From a virus, in the IMG/VR virus record IMGVR_UViG_3300048928_000663, positions 1-62,518 of that record: 62,518 bases of DNA. One strand, given 5' to 3'. The notes under the pieces were generated by a model. That model had not been told where the DNA came from. It made no database searches and was given only the letters and a program-made list of their open reading frames with translations. The translations under genes were made by a program, and so were the position numbers. This document shows positions 52,601 to 61,648 of the stretch, piece by piece (positions within the stretch are counted from its first letter, which is position 1; every line of letters begins with the position of its first letter).

Positions 52601-54873
52601 AGGCCCAGGCCGCCGACTTCAGCGCGCCGATGTTCGGCGCGGGGTTCGCACGCGGTGACATCCCGGCGGGAACCTACCCGCATTTCCGCACTGCCGCCGG
52701 CGTCGCTTGCCCTGCCACGCTGCACAGCATCACGTACTGGCCGGATGGCAGCATGAAGTTTGCGGGTGTGTTGCTCAATGTCCCTGCTGCAGTACCCGCA
52801 ACAAGCGCCCTCGCGATCGGTGTGCGCAGTGGCGGCAGTGCGCCCGTGGCCGGGACACGCACCACGGCGGACCTCACGGCTGCCGACATCAATGTCCAGC
52901 TGGTCGGCGTGGATGGCCTGACGGGGACCTGGGGTGCTATGTTGAACAACGCCATCGCCACAGGCACGGTCGAAAAGCTCGGCGATGGCCCCGCCGGCGC
53001 ACTGTGGCGCATCGGTGGTGAGGTCCGCGATGGCAGCAATGCCGCTCACGGGCAGTTGTACTGCTGGCACTATGTTGTGGCTCTCAGCAACGCCAGCGGA
53101 TCGCTGCGCGGCCTGCGGTATTTGGGCCGTGTTGCCCAGCCGTGGATCGACGTTGCTACGCCGACGCCACGACACCGCGACCTGCAAGCCACGCTGCGGC
53201 GGGGAACCACTGTGATCCGTGTGTTTCAAGGTCACACCGACACGGAAACGCCTGGCGGCACCATCCGCCTGCCGCACTTCGCGTCCTTTCTCACAGCCGG
53301 AACCGATGCCAAGTGGGACTACATCCAAGGCGGTGGGTCGGCTTCCGCAGATTCGTCTGTGCGTGTGACTCTGGACGCCGCATACCTGATCAGGTCCAAG
53401 GTCATCCCGCCGTTCGACCTTGCTAACGCCGCCACCGTCTATGCCAGCGTGGACCACATCCCCATGGGCAAGGGCACATACCAAGCGCGTGGTATGGGGC
53501 AAACAGGTGGCAGGCCAGACATTGGCCTGTGGACGGATTGGTGCGTCACACACCTGTCGAACCAAACGGCGCTCAACGAACGCATCTTGCGCGCGAATGC
53601 GATGTTGGCGGCCAACTGGCGGATCGCAAACCGGCGGCAATCCACAGGCATGCCAGCCCTATATTCCCCCATGCCGGGTTCTTATTCTGGATTGGGTGTG
53701 ACCAACACACCAAGCCCCGCAACCGTGTCTCCAAATTTGAGCCTGTGGGCCGAGGACGGCGCGCATTTCCCCAACCCACTTTCCTGGGCCTACGTGTTCA
53801 GCGGCGAGCCGCAGTATCTGGACTTGATGCAAGACCGGGGTGGAAACGTTCAGAACTTGAACGCTGGAACCAAAGTGCTGAATGTGACGTTCCCACGAAC
53901 GAACACACAAACGTCCTTTGCAGGCGTCCGCACGGTTCAAATGGGATCTGGCGGGCCGTTGTTCCACGGCACGGGGATGTTGTTTCAGTATGGTGGGCGC
54001 ATTGCAGCATGGGCTTTGCGCGATGTCGGCATGGCCGCAGGTTTCTCTCCGGATAGCCCGTACAAGCAGTACCTGACCGATGTGCTGGCGAGCAACTTTG
54101 CGGCGTTCAAATACTACGGAGAATCTCAGCCGTCCACATATCGAGACGCTGGGCTGTTCATTTTGCAGAACAGCGACGGGGCTGCGACCGGGTACGAGAG
54201 TCCGTGGATGAGCGGTTATCTTGGCGGGGCAGTTTGCGCCATCAACGACTTAATACCGAGCGCTGATGGCGCGTACATGCAGAGCTATCTGTCGCGCTTC
54301 TGGACCGCCCATGCGGCCGTGATGGACCCCGGTTCGATGATGGCCTACCGTCACAGTCCTTGGGACGGCAACGGAAACCTCATCGCTTCGGCAGCTGAAT
54401 CGCTGTTTACATCGGGTTCGTGCACGATGTCGTTTACCGCAGCGGATTCGCGGGGCACCATCAATGGCGCCAACTGGAGCCCGACCGACGGAGACGCTTA
54501 TGCCTTCTGCGTTGGCGCATTTTCCAGTGCGTACCCGTTCCCACAGGCAACGTTCAACAAGCGCCTCTATGCAGTCAATTGCGTGGGCAAGACGTTGCAG
54601 CTGGCGGAAACTCCAGGCGGCGCGCCCATAACGGTCCCGGCCGATGTGAATTGCGGAATTTTCCTGCAGCAAGCCAAAAATCTGTCGCCAGACGCGCACG
54701 TCCACTCGACTGCCTACACGGAATATTTCCAAATCCCCGCCGGGGTGATGGGCTATTACGCGGCGCGCGGCGAAACCGGGGCGAAGGCGCTATTCGATAT
54801 CTACCGGGCTCGGTCGGATGCCAAAGGCTTCCCAAATCCGGCAAACCGATTCAATTTTTCTGGAGTTATTTAA
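49657..54873 (+). CDS. Large tail protein with PIG repeats and lyase-like C-terminus
   Basis: A 1738-residue receptor-binding or tail-fibre candidate. Residues 1-90 are a putative virion-attachment domain. Residues about 95-728 hold seven tandem He_PIG-type Ig-like units of 85-92 residues, each with GTPxxxxxVGTxYS, a GTLPAGLxLNxxTGxxxGTP core and a VTDxxxA end. One Ig/FN3-like unit follows. From about residue 980, GDIPAGTYPHFR then LHSITYWPDGSMKFAGVLLN resembles the barrel of YetA/rhamnogalacturonan lyase-like proteins, and residues about 1190-1738 look like an alpha-toroid. Capsule or polysaccharide degradation is likely, but inferred. Confidence 0.8.
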   Translation: MLNKLTEQGQRVPLTPSELALLRAALGVATHLGDRSLAQIEVINAAISQGSNEYVFGSTVTLRTNDAKNGTTYTLTGIGASAAFVPPAAGNTAPTVPLSIAGTPVLQAQVGTPYSFGVVAGGGASPYAYSVVGTLPAGLALNSVTGVLSGTPSTAGVASNIVIRVTDALQATADLPAFTLTVSAVAVPLTIGGTPPVIATVGTPYSFTPTVNGGVGARTFALAAGPLPGGLTLNTETGAITGTPTSTGTSTNISIRVTDSTTAFATLAAFQIAVGAALSISGAPVTAGQVGAAYAGFSVAAAGGTGPYTFSVFAGTLPPGLALNGTTGAITGTPTSVVNAAGIIVRATDAAGATANLAAFSINVIAAAVPVTVAGTPVTSGTVGTAYAGFSASASGGTGPYTYSLHAGTLPAGLTLNASTGAVSGTPTAVVTRTGIVIRATDSLGAFGDLAAFQIAIAAAAVPVTVSGTPVTSAVEASAYAGFTVSASGGTAPFTFSVVGGALPAGLSLNASTGVVSGTPTTVGTQTGIVIRATDSLGAFANLAAFQIAVGARLSIAGTPSQNATIGVAYSFTPTTAGGAGAKTFSLASGTLPAGLSLNTSTGAITGSPTTAGASSNIVLRVTDTSGTASLAAFTLTVTAALTISGTPATTGQVGTAYAFTPTAAGGVVPRTFALVAGTLPAGLSFEASTGAITGSPTTAGTAAGLSIRVTDSLGAIATLPSFDIAVAAMPAIVFTTQPQNQAVSDGQKATIGWDSTNTTNYQVQVREAGSTTWSDVGAVITAKFYETPVLNASVSGRQYRVVANPGGAAVPSQVVTVVVLAVGAVTFDSTTKAEQDAAIAVSADKMTWLAKTIQLFGAAPRYLLITRNGTTVFNGLLEGEPTQANGRMYFGHVAEHVAALAGDFSSGTWVFRIESASRFAQGSIGLPGSGAAWIIDASLPNPAVTECSVHLNGCCIAAPLALAESPDIELYRVNVVNDAAQAQAADFSAPMFGAGFARGDIPAGTYPHFRTAAGVACPATLHSITYWPDGSMKFAGVLLNVPAAVPATSALAIGVRSGGSAPVAGTRTTADLTAADINVQLVGVDGLTGTWGAMLNNAIATGTVEKLGDGPAGALWRIGGEVRDGSNAAHGQLYCWHYVVALSNASGSLRGLRYLGRVAQPWIDVATPTPRHRDLQATLRRGTTVIRVFQGHTDTETPGGTIRLPHFASFLTAGTDAKWDYIQGGGSASADSSVRVTLDAAYLIRSKVIPPFDLANAATVYASVDHIPMGKGTYQARGMGQTGGRPDIGLWTDWCVTHLSNQTALNERILRANAMLAANWRIANRRQSTGMPALYSPMPGSYSGLGVTNTPSPATVSPNLSLWAEDGAHFPNPLSWAYVFSGEPQYLDLMQDRGGNVQNLNAGTKVLNVTFPRTNTQTSFAGVRTVQMGSGGPLFHGTGMLFQYGGRIAAWALRDVGMAAGFSPDSPYKQYLTDVLASNFAAFKYYGESQPSTYRDAGLFILQNSDGAATGYESPWMSGYLGGAVCAINDLIPSADGAYMQSYLSRFWTAHAAVMDPGSMMAYRHSPWDGNGNLIASAAESLFTSGSCTMSFTAADSRGTINGANWSPTDGDAYAFCVGAFSSAYPFPQATFNKRLYAVNCVGKTLQLAETPGGAPITVPADVNCGIFLQQAKNLSPDAHVHSTAYTEYFQIPAGVMGYYAARGETGAKALFDIYRARSDAKGFPNPANRFNFSGVI

Positions 54874-56163
54874 ATGGCACTCCTAAGCACGCATGATTTC
54901 AGTGGAATCGCGGCTGGCGCAAACCCCGTAGGCGCATGGAATAACGCAGATGGGGGTGTCTTCGCCCGTAGCTTTGTACAACGCTCTGCCGGGCAAACCC
55001 TCACCGGAGCGCCCTCGGGTGGAGGTATCACCGCGACGACTCCAACCGTCAACGGGCATGCTGGAGCCTTGTCTTTCCAGGCTCCGCGCTGGGGCCGGCT
55101 TGAGTTTCTGGTGGACCAATCCGCAGGCAATACCAACACATTCAGCCATACGGTATGGGGTAATGCCGGCACAAGCCCAAACATTTACGAGCGTGCACGC
55201 CTTAGCCCGTCCGCAATCGAACTGCGCGACTATGCGCCCGGAAGCACTTTGATTGGGCAGGACAACTACTCGCGACCCGCGGCGAACGTTTGGCTGCACT
55301 TCAGCACCGACCCGCGATACGGACTGGAATACGCCGTCAAAGACGCGGCAAACTCGGGAACATTACGCTCGTTCGCGCGGCCGGCGCCGGGCGCGTCGGG
55401 CGGCATTGGGGGGCCTGCCGCAAGCGGGAATTGGTGGTCTTTCGGCTTCCAAGATTCGTCCCAGCCTCAAGTCGCAAAGTTCATGAAGGTCAGGCTTGAC
55501 GACGGCCAGGGTGGTGGCGCCGTTCCCGCCATCACCGCTGCGTCGAGCCAGGCGACAGGGCGTACAACCGCATCTATCACGCTCACGGTGCCGGCCTCGG
55601 CGGTCGGCGGCGAGACGTGGTACCTGACCACCCCTACCAACACCATCCCGTCCGACTTCGATGCGATGGTGGCGCCGCTCAGCAACTTCCAGGTCATCAC
55701 CACAGCCGGGGTGCAGGTCATCCCCCTTTCGGGCTTGCAGGCGGACACGCAGCACTATTGCTGGGTGCTGGTGCGCGGCCCACAGCGCGATCGCACGTCG
55801 ATCACGCCTGCGGGCAACTTCCGCACGGAGGCCGCGCTGGCGCCGCCCGCGCTCAGCACCGTTGCCGCCAAGGCGCGTGGCGACACCGTTACCGTCACCG
55901 TGACTCCGGCAGGCGGGAGCGGCCCGATCGCCGGCGTCCAAGTGACGTTGCCGGCGCATGCGACCCCGGACGGTGCGGTGGCACGCGGGCCTGTGGCTGC
56001 AAGCCTCGTGGGTGGCGTCTACGTCGCAGTGATTCAGGGAGTTGCCGTGGGGCACTACGGCTTCGCGAGCGCCACCGCCACGGGGACGGAGGGCGGCACC
56101 GACACGAAGGTCGAAACCAAGACGCTGCGCATCCTCTCGTTGACGGGCGTGGCGCAGGCGTAG
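54874..56163 (+). CDS. Tail protein with beta-sandwich domains
   Basis: A 429-residue protein starting directly after the large tail gene. The first 210 residues resemble a lectin-like or LamG-type sandwich (GRLEFLVDQSAGNTNTFSHT, YGLEYAVKDAANSGTLRSFA); the rest contains two Ig/FN3-like units (TASITLTVPASAVGGETWYL, DTVTVTVTPAGGSGPIAGVQ). It may bind host surface sugar alongside the large tail protein. Confidence 0.72.
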   Translation: MALLSTHDFSGIAAGANPVGAWNNADGGVFARSFVQRSAGQTLTGAPSGGGITATTPTVNGHAGALSFQAPRWGRLEFLVDQSAGNTNTFSHTVWGNAGTSPNIYERARLSPSAIELRDYAPGSTLIGQDNYSRPAANVWLHFSTDPRYGLEYAVKDAANSGTLRSFARPAPGASGGIGGPAASGNWWSFGFQDSSQPQVAKFMKVRLDDGQGGGAVPAITAASSQATGRTTASITLTVPASAVGGETWYLTTPTNTIPSDFDAMVAPLSNFQVITTAGVQVIPLSGLQADTQHYCWVLVRGPQRDRTSITPAGNFRTEAALAPPALSTVAAKARGDTVTVTVTPAGGSGPIAGVQVTLPAHATPDGAVARGPVAASLVGGVYVAVIQGVAVGHYGFASATATGTEGGTDTKVETKTLRILSLTGVAQA

Positions 56164-56170
56164 GCGGAAA

Positions 56171-56200
56171 GCGCGCCGCCAGCGGCCCGCGGCGGCGCGC
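56171..56200. other. Strong intercistronic hairpin
   Basis: GCGCGCCGCC (56171-56180) and GGCGGCGCGC (56191-56200) form a perfect 10-bp stem with a 10-nt loop. No T-run follows, so it probably acts as an RNA processing or stability element rather than a terminator. Confidence 0.55.
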
Positions 56201-56212
56201 GATCATGGCCCC

Positions 56213-56602
56213 ATGACCACCCGTATCACAGCACGCGACCTGGCCGGCATGGTCGGCCACTGGCTTGGGTGCCCGGTGAACGGCTACCTCGGCTCTGACT
56301 ACGGAACGGACCTGAAGGCGCTGCTGCAGACCCCGCTCGCAGCGGGCCTGGCGGACGGCCTGATCGCGAAGGCGCGCCAGGACATTGCACTGCTGGCCGC
56401 ATCGCCGCCGGATACCGTCAACGTGTACGCCGCCCAGACGGCCTTGGATGAGCAGACGATCTACTTCGAGGTGGCCGGCGAGCTTGTGGCTGTGAACGAC
56501 GGCACGAGCTCGTCCGCATCCTTCCAGCAGACCAGTCCACTGCAAATCGCTAGCGACGCTCCGGCGGCAGCTCCCGCGCCGGCCGACGACGACATTTTCT
56601 AG
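56213..56602 (+). CDS. Putative baseplate-associated protein
   Basis: A 129-residue protein with GCPVNGYLGSDYGTDLKALL and PLAAGLADGLIAKARQDIAL, a pattern like small baseplate-wedge proteins near gpW/gp25 genes. It lies between the tail protein and the baseplate J-like gene. Function inferred from position. Confidence 0.65.
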   Translation: MTTRITARDLAGMVGHWLGCPVNGYLGSDYGTDLKALLQTPLAAGLADGLIAKARQDIALLAASPPDTVNVYAAQTALDEQTIYFEVAGELVAVNDGTSSSASFQQTSPLQIASDAPAAAPAPADDDIF

Positions 56603-56668
56603 GGCGGCACCAGCTTCGGAAAACACGCCCCTCGCACTGCGCAGCGGCGCTTGATAGTCAGCGCCACC

Positions 56669-58105
56669 ATGCCGGCACTCACGAAGACCCAGTTCCGCGC
56701 CGCGTACGCAGATGTGCTCGCCGGCTTCCCGACCGTGGCCGAGTACGTGCGCGCTGGCGACCAGCGCGTGCTGGCCCAGCTGGATGCCCAGGCCACGATG
56801 CTGGCCATGGTGTCCGCCAACACCGATGTGGCGAAGTTCGAACCGTTCGTCAAGGCGCGCGACGCAACCGTGCTTGCCGACGCGGCGCTGAAAGGCATTC
56901 TTCCGCTCGGGCGGGCCGCGCGCATCACGCTGGCACTGCAGAACTCCGACACGCAGGCCGTGGCCGTGGGTGCGGGGCGCATTTTCCTCGACGCAAAGGG
57001 CCGCGTGTATGAACTGGATGCAGCCGTGACCATCGCGGCCGGCGCCACGGTCAACGCCCGTGCCACGCAGTTCCGCCGCCGGCTGCTGACGAACCGCGTC
57101 ACGACCGCGAGCAACTTCTACCGGATGCAGATCAGCCTGTCATCCGACGAGCTGTTCCTGAACTCCCTGGCGGTTTCGAAGGGCAGCGAGGCGTTCACCT
57201 ACGCCCCGGACTGGTTCAACGTCGAGCCCGACCAGAAGTCCTACCAAGTCGAGGTCGATGAGCTGCGCAAGATGTTCGTCTGCTTCGGCCGGGCGTCGGT
57301 GGTCGGCTATGGCGTCCAGCAGGGCGATGACTTCACCATCGACATCACCGAGTGCAACGGCCGCATCGTGGACCTCACGCCAGGCTCGGCCTTCAACCTC
57401 GAATACATCCTCACGCCGCAGGACGTGGCGATCAAGGCGCAGCTGGTCAGCGTGCAAGACGAAGGCGCGGCGCCGGCCACCATGAGCGAGCTTCGCGTGA
57501 TGGCGCGCTACCCGGCCATCTACGACCACAACGCGGTGTACCTCGGCGAGTTCGGGCTGCTGCTGCGCCGCTTCATCACCGGCATCCGCTTCCTGGCCGT
57601 CTGGAACGAGCAAGCCGAAGAGAAGGTGCGCGGCGCCAGCGTGAACAACATCAACAAGTTGTTTGTGTCCGGGCTCGTGTCCGGCATGACCGATGCCGAG
57701 TTCCGCGCCCGCGCCGAATCGCTGATCCACCGCGCTGACAACAGCTACGGCATCAAGCACGTGGCGGCTGTGCCAACTGCCGTGCCGGTCACGATCACTG
57801 CGTCCGTTGCCATCTCTTGGGACCGTGCCAGCGTGGAGTCGCAGATTCGCTCGCTGATCCTGGCGAACTTCGGCGACGGGTCCGTGCTGGCCTCCCAGGG
57901 CATGACGCAGCCCATCAAGGTGTCGGCCCTCAATCGCCTGCTGCGCGAGAACGTGGATGCGCTGCGCGACGAGCGCGCCGACTACCGCGTGACCGTGACG
58001 CTTCCGACCACGCTGCTGCCCGAGCAGTTCCTTCACGTGTCTGCCGCCTCCCTGAGCGTGACCGTCGCCAGCAACGGCTACGGCGACTCGCTCTGGAACG
58101 CCTGA
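56669..58105 (+). CDS. Baseplate J-like (gp47/gp6-type) protein
   Basis: A 478-residue protein from ATG 56669. The N-terminus (FRAAYADVLAGFPTVAEYVR then DAALKGILPLGRAARITLAL) follows baseplate J/gp47 proteins that form the wedge of contractile tails. The C-terminal 130 residues (IRSLILANFGDGSVLASQGM) are the helical domain usual in this family. It supports assignment of the phage to the contractile-tailed group. Confidence 0.78.
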   Translation: MPALTKTQFRAAYADVLAGFPTVAEYVRAGDQRVLAQLDAQATMLAMVSANTDVAKFEPFVKARDATVLADAALKGILPLGRAARITLALQNSDTQAVAVGAGRIFLDAKGRVYELDAAVTIAAGATVNARATQFRRRLLTNRVTTASNFYRMQISLSSDELFLNSLAVSKGSEAFTYAPDWFNVEPDQKSYQVEVDELRKMFVCFGRASVVGYGVQQGDDFTIDITECNGRIVDLTPGSAFNLEYILTPQDVAIKAQLVSVQDEGAAPATMSELRVMARYPAIYDHNAVYLGEFGLLLRRFITGIRFLAVWNEQAEEKVRGASVNNINKLFVSGLVSGMTDAEFRARAESLIHRADNSYGIKHVAAVPTAVPVTITASVAISWDRASVESQIRSLILANFGDGSVLASQGMTQPIKVSALNRLLRENVDALRDERADYRVTVTLPTTLLPEQFLHVSAASLSVTVASNGYGDSLWNA

Positions 58106-58137
58106 TTCTGCAAATCGAACAACCGGAGCCCCAAGCC

Positions 58138-58581
58138 ATGTTCAGCACCACCTTCGCGAACGACCTGATCAAGCTGATCTTGACGGGCGTCGCAGTCCCC
58201 AACCTTGCGGACAACGCCGTCGCTGCGCCGTTGGCCAACCTTTACCTCGGCCTGCACAGCGCGGACCCTGGCCCAGCTGGCACGCAAGAGACTTCCTCAC
58301 TGGTCTACACGGGCTACGCGCGCGTTGCCGTGCCGCGCCTGCCGGCCAACTGGGTCATCAGCGGCAACGTGGCGAACCCGGCTGCGCGCATCGAGTTCCC
58401 CGAGATGACGGGCGGCGTCGACGTGCTCGCAACCTGGCTGACGATCGGCACAGCCTTGACGGGCGCCGGCAAGGTGCTGCTGCGCGGTCGGCTGGTGCCC
58501 GACATCCAGTGCCGCGTCGGCGTCATCCCTGCCATCAAGGCCGACACCGCCATCACCTTCATCACGGCCACCACTCCTTAA
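58138..58581 (+). CDS. Phage tail fibre-type protein
   Basis: A 147-residue protein with the common start TTFANDLIKLILTGVAVPNL then LYLGLHSADPG, seen in small phage tail proteins, and a beta-rich core (YARVAVPRLPANWVISGN then EFPEMTGGVDVLATWLTI). Role is probably structural decoration of the tail fibre. Confidence 0.76.
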   Translation: MFSTTFANDLIKLILTGVAVPNLADNAVAAPLANLYLGLHSADPGPAGTQETSSLVYTGYARVAVPRLPANWVISGNVANPAARIEFPEMTGGVDVLATWLTIGTALTGAGKVLLRGRLVPDIQCRVGVIPAIKADTAITFITATTP

Positions 58582-58584
58582 GCC

Positions 58585-59658
58585 ATGGCGCACGTCACAG
58601 CTGATCGCGTCATTGAAACCAGTGCGAGCACGGGCACTGGCCCGGTCATTCTGTTGGGAGCTCTTCCTGCATTCCGACGTTTCGGTGCCAAGATGTCGCT
58701 CGGCGACACGTGCCACTATCTGATCCAAGCGGTCGACGTGGTGGGTCAGCCGACCGGGGAATACGAGTATGGGCGCGGCACCTACAGCGCTGCGAACACG
58801 CTCACGCGATCGACCGTCGTGGGGTCGAGCAACAACGATGCGGCCGTGAACTTCTCGGTCGGGACCAAGCAGGTTGCCATGACCGTGCTCGCGCCCACGA
58901 CAACGGCGCAGATCGGCCAGGATTGGCGCGCAGCGCTCGGCCTGGGCAGCGTGAACAACACGACCGACGCCGAGAAGCCCTTGAGCGCGATCGCTGCCGT
59001 CCAGAATGCAGAGCGGAAGGCCGAGGCCGAGGCGGCCCAGGGATCGGCGAACGACGCCTACAACCTGGCGCTCACGAAGGCGCGCGGGGTGGTGTGCACG
59101 GAAGTCGGATACATGTCGTCCAACTTCAATCTGCCGTTCCTTCGCTACGGATCGAGCGGCAGTGTGCGCTACCTCATCTACTCCAGCACCTCGACTGTAT
59201 CGGACGTGGGCCGGCAGGACGGCTTCATACAGTTCGCCACCGATGCTGGCACCGTGGGCGTGGCCTACACACCATCGGACGAGCGGCTAAAGGCCGACAT
59301 CGCGCCGGCCCAGGCGGACGCGCGGGCGATGGTCGACGCATTCGAGTTCATCTCCTACCGCTTCAAGCCCGACAACGGCGCCGGCATGGACCCCGCGGTG
59401 CGGCACGCTGTCGGCTTCCGTGCGCAGCAACTGCGCGCCCTGGACAAGAGCCTGGTGATGGAGATGCCGGTCGAGCGGGCGCCACTGTTCCCTGGCATGG
59501 CCGAGCAGCCCACCGATGAGGTGGGCCGCCTGATGCTGCGCGACCCGGCCATCCTGGCTTACGTGGCGAAGGCCGTGCAGGAGCTGAGCGTCGCAGTTCG
59601 CGCCCAGGCTGAAGAGATCGCGGCGCTGAAGGCCCGCAAGACGCGGACGAAAAAGTAG
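58585..59658 (+). CDS. Tail fibre protein with S74 intramolecular chaperone
   Basis: A 357-residue protein. Residues 1-105 match a phage tail-fibre head domain (ADRVIETSASTGTGPVILLG, TLTRSTVVGSSNNDAAVNFS). Residues about 228-340 are the S74 chaperone: YTPSDERLKADI with Ser231 and Asp232, then FKPDNGAGMDPAVRHAVGFR and a C-terminal coiled coil (VQELSVAVRAQAEEIAALKA). S74 domains trimerise and cleave themselves off during fibre folding. The predicted cut is just before Ser231. Confidence 0.88.
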   Translation: MAHVTADRVIETSASTGTGPVILLGALPAFRRFGAKMSLGDTCHYLIQAVDVVGQPTGEYEYGRGTYSAANTLTRSTVVGSSNNDAAVNFSVGTKQVAMTVLAPTTTAQIGQDWRAALGLGSVNNTTDAEKPLSAIAAVQNAERKAEAEAAQGSANDAYNLALTKARGVVCTEVGYMSSNFNLPFLRYGSSGSVRYLIYSSTSTVSDVGRQDGFIQFATDAGTVGVAYTPSDERLKADIAPAQADARAMVDAFEFISYRFKPDNGAGMDPAVRHAVGFRAQQLRALDKSLVMEMPVERAPLFPGMAEQPTDEVGRLMLRDPAILAYVAKAVQELSVAVRAQAEEIAALKARKTRTKK

Positions 59659-59661
59659 GCG

Positions 59662-60792
59662 ATGTTCGGCTCGATCACGTTCGCGACAGACGGCTTCGGC
59701 GCGAAGCCGCTGCCCTGGCGCAAGATCATCGGCGCGGGGCTTGAGACGCCTGCTGGTGCGGCCGCTGTCGCGGGCGCCGGCGGCGCGAAGGCGACAGGCC
59801 GAACCTCGGCCGCTGCCGCCGGCGTGGCCTCTGTCCCGGGTGTCGGTATTCGCGTGGGCCGCTCGCCGATGAGCCCCGGCGGGCGGATCGACGGCCATGG
59901 TCAAGCCATCGGAGTCGCCGGCGGAGCGTGGACTGCCGCCGTCGCAGCCTCGCTTGTCTCAACGGCGCTCGCACAGGGGTCTGTGGTCACGGTGCCACAG
60001 CAGGGCGGCATCAACGGCGTTGGCATGAGCATTGGCATGTCGCGCGGTCCGGTGGCGCAGGAGGCGCTGCTGACGGCCCAGGCCCAGGCGATGTCGGGCA
60101 CCGGTTCCACGATCCTGACTGCGGGCGCAGTGCTCGCCGTCTCGGCGTCGGCTGGCGAGACGGTGCCCCTGTACGTGCCGAACCCGCCGTCGATGGCGCC
60201 GCTGGAGGCGAGCCATGCAGCCGACGTGCTGGAAGCGGAACTGAAGGCCTTGTTCATCGAGATGTTCGAACGCTTCGTCCGGCCAGACGAGCGGTACGTG
60301 AACCTCATGGGCATGCCGCAGTACGGCACCCGCGAACTGATCGACGCGAGCTTGGCGAACGACGGCCTGAGCATCTACCGCGGCGCGGACGCTGGTGGCA
60401 ACGCAGGTTCCTACCTGCTGCGGTCCTGGCGCGCGAAGAACCCCAAGCGCGGCACACATCTGCTGGAAACCTACCTGCAGTTGCTTTGGCCCAACGTCTG
60501 GACCTCGCGGCAGATGTGGATGAGCAAGGCGCCCGGCGCCGCCTACCCGGCCGACGTGGTGGGCGAGGACGGCGGGAACCACTTCCTCACGAGCCGCGTG
60601 AACGTCACCCTGCCATCGAGCGCCACCACCGGCGGTGACGTGGCGGCCATCTCATCCGGCCTGCGCGCGTCTGTGCCCGCGCGCGTGGTGCTGAACATCG
60701 CCATCGAGACGGTCGAGGACATCGGCATCGGCTTCGCCGGCGTGGTCAGCAGCGGCGTTGTCGGCCAGGCCTTCGAAGGCACAACCATCTAG
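59662..60792 (+). CDS. Putative baseplate or tail protein
   Basis: A 376-residue protein. The first 170 residues are Gly/Ala-rich and low complexity, with several Ala-Gly repeats. The C-terminal 200 (FIEMFERFVRPDERYVNLMG, LRSWRAKNPKRGTHLLETYL, LWPNVWTSRQMWMSK) is compact and resembles baseplate proteins of several phages. No firm family name can be given. Confidence 0.7.
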   Translation: MFGSITFATDGFGAKPLPWRKIIGAGLETPAGAAAVAGAGGAKATGRTSAAAAGVASVPGVGIRVGRSPMSPGGRIDGHGQAIGVAGGAWTAAVAASLVSTALAQGSVVTVPQQGGINGVGMSIGMSRGPVAQEALLTAQAQAMSGTGSTILTAGAVLAVSASAGETVPLYVPNPPSMAPLEASHAADVLEAELKALFIEMFERFVRPDERYVNLMGMPQYGTRELIDASLANDGLSIYRGADAGGNAGSYLLRSWRAKNPKRGTHLLETYLQLLWPNVWTSRQMWMSKAPGAAYPADVVGEDGGNHFLTSRVNVTLPSSATTGGDVAAISSGLRASVPARVVLNIAIETVEDIGIGFAGVVSSGVVGQAFEGTTI

Positions 60793-60801
60793 GAGCAGAA
60801 C

Positions 60802-61647
60802 ATGGCATTGAAGCGCACCGGACTCATCACCTACAACGTGCACGACCGCGGCCGCAAGGCCCGTGGCGTGGAGCGCCATTTCGACACGGCGGCACTCGCC
60901 AAGCTGATCAACGGCCCGTCCGTGCAGGAAAAGGTCCGCAAGGGCGACATGCTGGGCTACCTGGGCCACTGGCCCCGGCTGAAGTTCGGCATGCCGACGC
61001 AGGAGGGCGGCATCCTCGACGGCAAGGTGGTCACGCTGCCGCTGGCCATCCGCATGGTGCACCTGAGTGCCGACGAGCAGGGGAACATCACCCACGAGGT
61101 GGAGTTTCTGGACACGAACGAGGGCCAGCTCGCCGCCAAGATGTACGACAGCCATGCGGGCGGTTTCTCGACGGCCATCGACTCGGTGGCGGGCTCCAAG
61201 CCCAGTATCCCCACGGAATTCCACGGCGCGGACTACGTGTGGGAGCCCAACTACGACAGCAACCGCGGCTACCGGCCCATGCTCGACGGCATCGAGGACG
61301 TGTCGCAGGCCCGGGACACCATGGAGGCGATGCTGGACGCAGCCACGGCCGACCAGGCGCACGCCCTGGAGCTGTTCGACGCCGTGCAGGTCCAACTGCT
61401 GGCCGTGACCGAGGCCCTGGAGCGTGCAACGCGCGAGAACGACCTGCTGGTGGGCCGGCTGGCCGCCGGGCAGCTTGATGGCGTGGGCGAGGGCGCCCGC
61501 GTCGCGCCTTCGCGCCGCGTTGACCCGCCGGACTTCGCGAGCTTCAAGCGCATGCCGCTGGTGCCGCTGCAGGAGCTGGGCGATGCGAAGGGGCAAGATC
61601 GCTCGGACGAGGCCGTGATCCTGCGCGCACGCGGCATGAAGGTCTGA
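60802..61647 (+). CDS. Prohead core protease (gp21/S80-like)
   Basis: A 281-residue protein. The protease pattern is GDMLGYLGHWPR (His56) and HEVEFLDTNEGQLAAKMYDS followed by HAGGFSTAID (Ser123), matching the His and Ser of T4 gp21-type prohead proteases (GELGHP ... GxSS). The C-terminal 100 residues are a coiled coil (LELFDAVQVQLLAVTEALER) that may act as scaffold. It would mature the capsid after assembly. Confidence 0.74.
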   Translation: MALKRTGLITYNVHDRGRKARGVERHFDTAALAKLINGPSVQEKVRKGDMLGYLGHWPRLKFGMPTQEGGILDGKVVTLPLAIRMVHLSADEQGNITHEVEFLDTNEGQLAAKMYDSHAGGFSTAIDSVAGSKPSIPTEFHGADYVWEPNYDSNRGYRPMLDGIEDVSQARDTMEAMLDAATADQAHALELFDAVQVQLLAVTEALERATRENDLLVGRLAAGQLDGVGEGARVAPSRRVDPPDFASFKRMPLVPLQELGDAKGQDRSDEAVILRARGMKV

Positions 61648-61648
61648 G

